From Flavobacteriales bacterium (GTDB lineage: Bacteria; Bacteroidota; Bacteroidia; UBA10329), in assembly GCA_018402015.1 (NCBI GenBank), contig JAGYJL010000016.1:1-41025 (forward strand): a DNA stretch of 41,025 nt, written 5' to 3'. Numbering within the stretch: the stretch's first letter is position 1; every line of letters starts with the position of its first letter. A program made the position numbers and the translations under genes. The notes below the pieces were generated by a model. The model saw only the letters and a list, made by a program, of their open reading frames with translations. It had not been told where the DNA came from and made no database searches. Shown here piece by piece: positions 35,028 through 41,025 of the stretch.

Positions 35028-35840
35028 TCCCGAAGGGAGGTCGCCTTCCTTCTTAATGGCTTTAATTACCATTTTGTCTACAAAACCCGGCAGTATCTTA
35101 CTTAGGTAGTACGACAATTTACCTTGCGCGGTAAGTACCACCCGTTGCTTTCTGTTCTTTACCCCGTTAAAGATGTGGTCGGCAACTTCTTCCGATGTCA
35201 TCATCTTCGACTCGTCACGTGGTGTTTCTCCTTGGCTGCTGCCATCTGCAACCAGGGCGGTTTTACGGATATTGCTTTCGGTGTAGCCGGGGCATACGAT
35301 CATTACATGCAGACCGTTATCGTGGTTCTCCAATTCCAAGGCCCTAAGAAATCCTTCCATGGCAAATTTAGAGGCCGAATAACCTGTTCTGCCTGGCAAA
35401 CCCTGATAGCCTGCTACCGAAGACACGCCAACTACAGAGCCGTTGTACTTCAGCAATTGCCGAAGTGCGTATTTGGTGCAATACACTGTGCCGAAGAAGT
35501 TGATCTCCATCAATTGACGGATAACCGAAAGATCCACATGCTTGAAATAGGCCCGCATGCTGATACCCGCATTGTTGATCAGCACATCTATTCTGCCGTA
35601 CTTATTCAACGTTTCGTTTATCATCCGCACGCAGTCCTCCTCCTTGGCCACATCTCCTTGCACGGTAAGCACCTCCACATTCTTGGCTCTAAGTTCTGTG
35701 GCTGCGGCTTGCAGGTTCTCTGCATTGCGACCCGTAATGCAGATACGGCCACCTTCTCTACCGAAACGTTCGGCACACGCTTTGCCAATACCCGAACTTC
35801 CGCCCGTTATCAGCACAACTTTATCCTTTATGAATGACAT
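35016..35840 (-). CDS. Short-chain dehydrogenase/reductase
   Basis: It encodes 274 residues from ATG 35840. A longer frame to 35915 reads through low-complexity intergenic repeats and is unlikely. The NAD(P)-binding motif is TGGSSGIG (12-19), with NNAG (89-92), the catalytic Ser (S140/S141 in VSSVAG), Y154 and K158 (YSASK) and N114. The sequence after the Rossmann core (from about 180) carries CPGYTESNIRKT and a C-terminal hydrophobic helix-like region (LSYYLSKILPGFVDKMV), so it may bind the membrane. The substrate is unknown. The stop comes from the heptamer array at 34972-35027. Confidence 0.92.
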   Translation of the reverse strand: MSFIKDKVVLITGGSSGIGKACAERFGREGGRICITGRNAENLQAAATELRAKNVEVLTVQGDVAKEEDCVRMINETLNKYGRIDVLINNAGISMRAYFKHVDLSVIRQLMEINFFGTVYCTKYALRQLLKYNGSVVGVSSVAGYQGLPGRTGYSASKFAMEGFLRALELENHDNGLHVMIVCPGYTESNIRKTALVADGSSQGETPRDESKMMTSEEVADHIFNGVKNRKQRVVLTAQGKLSYYLSKILPGFVDKMVIKAIKKEGDLPSGVSN

Positions 35841-35844
35841 GGCG

Positions 35845-35950
35845 TAAAACTCGTCAATTATGAATGAAAAATGAGGAATTAGGAGTGAGCTGTAAGCATT
35901 GGATGAATATTCCATTTCTAATTTCTCATTGCTAATTCCACATTCTTGCT
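35845..35950. repeat. Degenerate AT-rich intergenic repeat
   Basis: The divergent gap between the dehydrogenase and the GNAT-like gene is built of imperfect words such as atgaggaattaggagtgag and ttctaatttctcattgctaa, related to the heptamers at 34972-35027. No gene is seen in it. Confidence 0.6.
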
Positions 35951-35974
35951 ATGTTAGCTGAAATTCAATTTCGC

Positions 35975-37150
35975 ATGGAACTCATTGAGGTCAAGAACGC
36001 ACAGCAGGAAAACGAATGGGTACTCTTCCCTACCCGACTTTATGCCAACGATCCGTTATTCATACGCCCTATTGACAAGGAGATAACAGAGATCTTCGAC
36101 CCGAATACGAACCGATTTTTCAGTTTCGATAAGAGTGAGGTTGTCCGTTGGTTATTGCAGAAAGATGGTGTCACCATTGGAAGAATAGCCGCTTTTGTGA
36201 ATGGAAAAACCTACAACACCGAAGATCAACCAACAGGCGGCTGTGGCTTTTTCGATTGTACAGACGACCAAGCAGCGGCCAACATGCTGTTTGATGCTGC
36301 CAAAGATTGGCTGAAGCAACGTGGCATGGAAGCCATGGACGGACCTGTGAATTTTGGGGAGCGCGATAAGAATTGGGGTGTTCTTGTTGATGGATTTGCC
36401 GAGCAGAACTACGGCATGCTGTACAATGCACCGTATTATCAGAAACTTTACGAGAACTATGGTTTCAAGCTGTATTTCAATCAATATACCTATGGCCGCG
36501 ATGTGCAGAAGACCAAGGATTTTGAGCCCCGGTTTTACGAACGGGCTCAGCAGGCACTCAAGAATCCTGACATTACGTTCCGCTACATAAAGAAGAAGGA
36601 TTTCGACAAGGCTGCCGTCTATTTTCACGAAGTGTATACAGCTGCGTGGGGCGGACATTCGGGCGTAAAGCCAATGAGCCTGGAACAGGCACAGAAAATG
36701 TTCAAGAAACTGAAACCGATAGCCGATGAACGTTTGATCTATTTTGGTTTCCATAAGGAAAGGCCTATTTCGTTCTTCCTGTCCATTCCGGAATTGAATC
36801 AGCTCTTCAAATACGTTAATGGCAATATGAACTGGTTAGGTAAACTGAAGTTTGCCTACCACATGAAAATGGGGCATTGCAAGAAAATGCTGGGTTTGGT
36901 GTTTGGCGTTATTCCAGAGTTCCATGGCCAAGGTGTAGAGAGTGCAATGGTTGTTTCCTATTCGGACATTGCTTGGAACAAAGGCCTGCCTTACAAGACC
37001 ATAGAAATGAACTGGATAGGCGATTTCAATCCTAAAATGATGAAGGTCTGCGAACAGCTGGGTGCGGAGATATGGCGAACACATGCCACATATCGGTATT
37101 TATTCGATCGAGAAAAACCGTTTGAAAGATGCCCCATCATTGGTGATTAG
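35975..37150 (+). CDS. GNAT-like protein of unknown function
   Basis: It encodes 391 residues from ATG 35975; ATG 35951, eight codons upstream, is an alternative. It opens with MELIEVKNAQQENEWVLFPT and LYANDPLFIRPI, which I recognise as a conserved Bacteroidota type. The C-terminal part (about 205-370) resembles the acetyltransferase fold, with VFGVIPEFHGQGVESAMV as the acetyl-CoA loop-like block. The donor and acceptor are unknown. A short repeat-rich gap separates it from the YciI-like gene. Confidence 0.82.
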   Translation: MELIEVKNAQQENEWVLFPTRLYANDPLFIRPIDKEITEIFDPNTNRFFSFDKSEVVRWLLQKDGVTIGRIAAFVNGKTYNTEDQPTGGCGFFDCTDDQAAANMLFDAAKDWLKQRGMEAMDGPVNFGERDKNWGVLVDGFAEQNYGMLYNAPYYQKLYENYGFKLYFNQYTYGRDVQKTKDFEPRFYERAQQALKNPDITFRYIKKKDFDKAAVYFHEVYTAAWGGHSGVKPMSLEQAQKMFKKLKPIADERLIYFGFHKERPISFFLSIPELNQLFKYVNGNMNWLGKLKFAYHMKMGHCKKMLGLVFGVIPEFHGQGVESAMVVSYSDIAWNKGLPYKTIEMNWIGDFNPKMMKVCEQLGAEIWRTHATYRYLFDREKPFERCPIIGD

Positions 37151-37204
37151 AGATAAGTGAATCATTGGACCAGTTTACTCCTTTCGCTTCTTGACTAACA
37201 CCTG

Positions 37205-37240
37205 AATATCATTCATAATTCCTAATTTTTCATTCCTAAT
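37205..37240. repeat. Degenerate AT-rich repeat before the YciI-like gene
   Basis: Words attcataattcctaatttt and cattcctaatt are related to those at 35845-35950. The rest of the 98-bp gap between 37151 and 37249 holds nothing recognisable. Confidence 0.5.
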
Positions 37241-37248
37241 TGAACTGC

Positions 37249-37548
37249 GTGCGCGACTACATCTACATCCTGAACCTGACACCGAAATACCGCGACCAAG
37301 CCGCTTGGGGCGATAAGGAGAACAAAACTTTGGAAGACCATTATGCGCGTCTGGAAAGACAGCGCAAGCGAGGAGCGGTGAAATACGTAGGAAAAACAGA
37401 CCTGCCGCTTACAAACGAGAACAATTTCGGTATGGTGGTTTTTGAAGCCGAGAACGACACCATGGCTGAGCTATTTGCACAGGCAGATCCTGCGGTAATG
37501 GCAGGAATAATGACGGTTAGATGTCTGCCTTTTAAGCAGCATCTGTAA
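37249..37548 (+). CDS. YciI-like protein
   Basis: It encodes 99 residues from GTG 37249 (TTG 37240 adds three residues but sits at the edge of the repeat). There is no in-frame ATG before the conserved core, YIYILNLTPKYRD. The end, LFAQADPAVMAGIMTVRCLPFK, matches the YciI (PF03795) pattern in which an Asp-Pro precedes Gly-hydrophobic strands. HYARLERQRKRGAVKYVG lies between. YciI proteins have a dimeric ferredoxin-like fold; functions differ and no reaction can be assigned here. Its stop is 5 bp from the convergent TamB-like gene stop. Confidence 0.82.
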   Translation: MRDYIYILNLTPKYRDQAAWGDKENKTLEDHYARLERQRKRGAVKYVGKTDLPLTNENNFGMVVFEAENDTMAELFAQADPAVMAGIMTVRCLPFKQHL

Positions 37549-37553
37549 TCGAT

Positions 37554-40500
37554 TTATTTTGAATCGATAGTGGGCGTCTTCTTCCTTCTGAAAAGATCTC
37601 CCAATTTGTTGAATTCCTTCTGATACGAGAGACCAACGCCTTGGGTAAACCGGGCATTTTGGGTTAGTGCGTTGATGTCGTTACTCTTGTTGAATGCGCG
37701 CACTCTAAAGCGACCATCCGATGTTATCTTGTACTCAATATCAACGTCTCCAACAATATCACTCGAGCTAGATTGTGTGTTGGCAACCCCAACGTTTCCA
37801 TCAATGATTATCCTGTTATTGAACAACTGTGTAGAGAGCGAAGCCTGCAGTTCATCGCTGGTTATATCATCTCCCGGACGGTAATTGATGCCAATATCAA
37901 AATCATTACTGATCTTGGATAACCAGTTACTCAACTGGTTGGATATCATCTCGGAAGTGCTGGAAGAGAAGAATCCGCCTGCTTGCTGCAAGGCCTGATT
38001 CTGGCTTTCGGTTGGGAAGAATCTGTTGAGCACCAGCAGACCGAATACCTGTCTATTCATTTCCTGGTCGTTGCCCACGCCTATTCTATTGCGTACCTCG
38101 GTCCGTGTTGCCTCATCAGAATTAGGAAGGTCCACATCGAAAGCAATGTTCGGATTCAGCAGATTTCCGGTCATGTGCAGGATACAATCTACCTGAATTC
38201 TACGTTTGTAGTTATCGTTGCTTGTGTCCGGATACATGAGTTCGTACAACGATGTTCGAACGCCATAATTACCTGTTATATCAATCAGTGCATCGTAAGG
38301 GCTGCCGCTCCAGTTAATAGTTCCACCTTGTTGAATAAGGAACTTCTTGTTAATGATATTCTGAAGCGTGAACAGGTATTCTCCTTTCTTGATGTAGTAG
38401 TCTCCGAACATCTTGAAATTACCAGAACGATCGAGCGACATGGTGATATCTCCATCTCCTTTTCCCTTGATGATATCACCCACCTTTGGGTCGAATATGA
38501 GTTGTATCTCAGCATCTGATGTAACCTCTATATCCATGTCCAGGGAAAGGTTCTGGAAAGTCACTTTGAATTCATCATTCAGTTCCAGTTTTTCGTCTTC
38601 TGTACCCTTGGGCTTCACAAATGTGATGAAGTCGGTCTCGTTCACGTTCTTGGCTCCAAACAGCGGAATGAAGAACTTTGTACCACGTTCTGTTCTCATA
38701 GCAAGATCCAGATGCATGTTCTTAGGTTCGCCATAGAACCGAACGTTTCCTGTTCCATAAGCTTTACCATAGTACAACGTGTTCATAGCAGAATTCGTGT
38801 TGAGGGCCATGAAATCAACTGCATCCAACCGAGCATCGAAACGGAAGTTCTTGAAAGCATCGTGCTTGACCCAACCATTTATCTTGGCCACCTTATCCCG
38901 CTCGTCCAAAACCTCCAGGTCGTTGAAATAGAATCCATCTTTCCGGATAGTTACCGTATCTGCCAAACGGAATCGCGTGTTGAGATAGGTGAAAAGTAGG
39001 TCGGCATCGTTCAAAACAGCTATTCCTGTAAACTTCGGGTCTTTTATGGTTCCTTTTAGACTCAGGTCGGCTTTGGCCGTGCCGTGTACATCGGTAATTA
39101 CCTTCTCGATGTATGGGTTAAACACACTGAGCGGCAAGCGATCAACAGTGGCTTTCAGGTTGAAATTCTCGCGTCTATCATCTCCTGGAAGAAACTCGCC
39201 CACAACACTTAAACTGGTCTTATCATTACGAGAAAGCAGCCCGAATACCTGAATGCTTCGCGTAGCTGGAATCCAGGTGTTGTTGATCTCGCCAGAACCA
39301 ATGGACACATCGTTGATCTTCAGCGAATCGACCGCCAGTTGGTTGGTCATAAAGAACTTATCGTACAACCCGGAAAGTTGCGCCTGACCGGAAACTCTTC
39401 CATCGAGTTTAAGGCCTTTTCTCTGCGTAACGATGTTGAAATTGGTGAGGTCGAAATTGCTTAAGCGCACATCGAGCTTGGCTTTAGGGTCTTTGGATAT
39501 TTTGCCATTCACTCCTATCGCTTGCTCATCACTTATAAATCTGAATGCCGTGAACTCGAAAGCAGTAGTATCAATACGCAACATATTCTGTTCCTCAACA
39601 GCCCAATCGAGCCCAGCAACCGTAATATTAGACTGCGCCAAATGGAAACTGACCTCTTCATTCTTAGGAAAAGACGCAAAGCCTTGTATGAATGCCTTAT
39701 TGGCGATCTTGGTCTTGTTATTCCATTTTACAACCAGACCAAGACTATCATTAAAGGTGAAGGTATTGACCTCCAGATCGGCCAGATAGATACTATCTGT
39801 AAAGTTGACGCGATTAGCAAATACACCAAGCTGGAATTCCTTTCCTGGATTCTCTGCCTCTACCTGAACATCGATTACCTTAACGTTCTTGTAGCTGATC
39901 TCGTTCAGCCTACCGCGCAGATAGATCTCGTCTGAAATGGAAGAATATCGTCCTTGAAAATTGGAACTGTCGCTAATGCTCAATTCCGGAGCAAAGAAAT
40001 AACTCAGCAGCTCGGTGTTCTTAAGATCAATACTGAAATCGAACTCCAGAGGTTTTTCTTTACCCAGCGTTTTGAATTCGCCTGCATAGCTAGGTAAGTG
40101 TTTTCTTAAAAGATCGTTGGCTGCCTTCGGAATGCTTCTGAAGCTGAAATTTCCATTGAAATCGGCATCGAGAATTCCAGATCGGAGTTTCAATGTTTTT
40201 ATCGATTTGCCCTCATTCACATCTAAGGAAAAACGGTTGACCGAATATTGCTCATCACCTTCCTGCTGGTAAGTTCCGTTGGTTACTTCTATCAAACCAA
40301 CCAAGTTATCGATGTCGTCTCCAATAAAATCCACATCAACCACAGCACTAATGGTTGCGTTCTCACGGTTTTTGAGCAGATGCATCTCATAGAGATTGGC
40401 GTGCACTACATCTGCATGGAAATTGAACTGTGGAAGTTTCTGACTTAGATCGAAGCCTCCACGGAAAATGAGGTTGAGGTTGGTATCGCTTACCGTCACT

Positions 40501-41025
40501 TCTCCGCTGAACATGCTTCGGGCAAACTCACCGTTAACATCTATGTTCTGGTAGTTGTAATCGTAAAGTTCTGCAGATAGAACCTGCCCCACCAGGCTGG
40601 CATTGATCTCCTCTTTGGATAATCCGCTGCCTTCTACGCGTGCATTCAGCGTTACTTTTCCTACTCTATCTTCACCTAAAAACCTGCCAACATCAAACCC
40701 GTAAGATTGCAGCGTTCCGTTGTAGGCAAGTAGTCCGGTGCTGGCATCCTGCTTCAAGGAAACATCGGTCTGTAACGCTCCAATGCTTGTGTTCAGTTTT
40801 CCGAATGCCACAAAATCGTTGATAAACCCAGTGAATTTCCCGCGAAAATCGATGCGTCCAAGATTTGCAATATTCTTAGGTACAGCCAGACTTTTTCCCT
40901 TTTTGAATGGCGGCTGCGGGATGCTGCGCAGATCGGCATACGTAGTGGTGAACTGTTTTAGATCCAGATACAAGAAAGTCTCTCTGATGTTGGGAAGACC
41001 ATCCATATCTATGTTTCCCATCAAT
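37554..41025 (-). CDS. TamB-like translocation/assembly protein (N-terminus off the right edge)
   Basis: The C-terminal 1156 or more residues are read on the minus strand; the frame remains open to position 41025. The protein consists of repetitive amphipathic beta-strands (for example KVTLNARVEGSGLSKEEI, FDFSIDLKNTELLSYF) as in TamB/DUF490 proteins, which form a long lipid-carrying beta-solenoid across the periplasm. The C-terminal TamB domain is about the last 400-450 residues (GDGDITMSLDRSGNFKMFGDYYI, TGNLLNPNIAFDVDLPN, RNRIGVGNDQEMNRQVFGLLVL, and QASLSTQLFNNRIIIDGNVGV). It works with a BamA/TamA-type barrel or in phospholipid movement to the outer membrane. No such partner gene is in the window. 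Confidence 0.93.
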   Translation of the reverse strand, partial: LMGNIDMDGLPNIRETFLYLDLKQFTTTYADLRSIPQPPFKKGKSLAVPKNIANLGRIDFRGKFTGFINDFVAFGKLNTSIGALQTDVSLKQDASTGLLAYNGTLQSYGFDVGRFLGEDRVGKVTLNARVEGSGLSKEEINASLVGQVLSAELYDYNYQNIDVNGEFARSMFSGEVTVSDTNLNLIFRGGFDLSQKLPQFNFHADVVHANLYEMHLLKNRENATISAVVDVDFIGDDIDNLVGLIEVTNGTYQQEGDEQYSVNRFSLDVNEGKSIKTLKLRSGILDADFNGNFSFRSIPKAANDLLRKHLPSYAGEFKTLGKEKPLEFDFSIDLKNTELLSYFFAPELSISDSSNFQGRYSSISDEIYLRGRLNEISYKNVKVIDVQVEAENPGKEFQLGVFANRVNFTDSIYLADLEVNTFTFNDSLGLVVKWNNKTKIANKAFIQGFASFPKNEEVSFHLAQSNITVAGLDWAVEEQNMLRIDTTAFEFTAFRFISDEQAIGVNGKISKDPKAKLDVRLSNFDLTNFNIVTQRKGLKLDGRVSGQAQLSGLYDKFFMTNQLAVDSLKINDVSIGSGEINNTWIPATRSIQVFGLLSRNDKTSLSVVGEFLPGDDRRENFNLKATVDRLPLSVFNPYIEKVITDVHGTAKADLSLKGTIKDPKFTGIAVLNDADLLFTYLNTRFRLADTVTIRKDGFYFNDLEVLDERDKVAKINGWVKHDAFKNFRFDARLDAVDFMALNTNSAMNTLYYGKAYGTGNVRFYGEPKNMHLDLAMRTERGTKFFIPLFGAKNVNETDFITFVKPKGTEDEKLELNDEFKVTFQNLSLDMDIEVTSDAEIQLIFDPKVGDIIKGKGDGDITMSLDRSGNFKMFGDYYIKKGEYLFTLQNIINKKFLIQQGGTINWSGSPYDALIDITGNYGVRTSLYELMYPDTSNDNYKRRIQVDCILHMTGNLLNPNIAFDVDLPNSDEATRTEVRNRIGVGNDQEMNRQVFGLLVLNRFFPTESQNQALQQAGGFFSSSTSEMISNQLSNWLSKISNDFDIGINYRPGDDITSDELQASLSTQLFNNRIIIDGNVGVANTQSSSSDIVGDVDIEYKITSDGRFRVRAFNKSNDINALTQNARFTQGVGLSYQKEFNKLGDLFRRKKTPTIDSK

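Noticed and set aside
35124-35837. A 237-codon plus-strand open frame
   Set aside because: It mirrors the dehydrogenase, whose Rossmann and YSASK motifs are intact on the other strand.
36152-36754. A 200-codon minus-strand open frame
   Set aside because: It is antisense to the GNAT-like gene and has no family signature.
1-41025. tRNA, rRNA, insertion sequence, prophage or known defence system
   Set aside because: No cloverleaf, rRNA signature, transposase, integrase or defence-family motif was seen on either strand.

Overview
The window is ordinary-looking chromosomal DNA of a member of the Bacteroidota, most likely a marine or freshwater member of the Flavobacteriales (the order is an inference). 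Four things support this. Two proteins carry C-terminal type IX secretion sorting domains and the PorQ secretion component is encoded here. There are SusC/FecA-like and DUF4856/imelysin iron-uptake genes and many short-signal lipoproteins. Ribosomal protein S1 has a long Lys/Ala/Glu-rich head. Several promoters follow the Bacteroidota pattern (-7 TAnnTTTG with an upstream TTG), and genes lack obvious Shine-Dalgarno sequences.

Layout. Positions 1-4064 (minus strand) hold surface and secreted proteins, a small membrane protein, a cupin, a strikingly eukaryote-like cyclophilin and a DUF2807 lipoprotein. Positions 4232-6718 (plus) hold a secreted chalcone-isomerase-like protein, lysA and a YigZ-family protein. 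Positions 6706-18566 (minus) hold a 1028-residue ABC transporter fusion, a two-gene operon for a lipoprotein and a small secreted protein, and an iron-uptake operon (DUF4856 lipoprotein, imelysin-like lipoprotein, FecA-like TonB receptor). They also hold two paralogous T9SS cargo genes, each with its own strong terminator, and a STAS-domain regulator. A 49-codon plus-strand membrane-peptide gene sits in the gap between the lipoprotein operon and the TonB receptor. Positions 18648-22225 (minus) hold pyrR-pyrB and rpsA. ispH (plus) then meets cmk-porQ-ispE (minus) tail to tail. From 26369 a dense plus-strand run follows: accA, gatB, a TlpA-like thioredoxin lipoprotein, a very large M1 peptidase, lpxH and a PyrR-like phosphoribosyltransferase. 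The last section (34.3-41.0 kb) is looser: aroK, a short-chain dehydrogenase, a GNAT-like protein, a YciI-like protein and the C-terminal part of a TamB-like protein running off the right edge.

How the genes fit together. Much of the window is core metabolism: lysine/peptidoglycan (lysA), pyrimidines (pyrR, pyrB, cmk), isoprenoids (ispE, ispH), fatty acids (accA), lipid A (lpxH), aromatic amino acids (aroK) and translation (gatB, rpsA). This is mixed with envelope biogenesis (PorQ, TamB, T9SS cargo). I see no phage, insertion sequence, CRISPR array, tRNA, rRNA or recognisable defence system. The most unusual structural theme is at 29.9-37.3 kb, where dispersed or tandem intergenic repeats run directly into gene ends. 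They supply the stop codons of aroK and the short-chain dehydrogenase and appear to blur the start codons of the M1 peptidase and the YciI-like gene.
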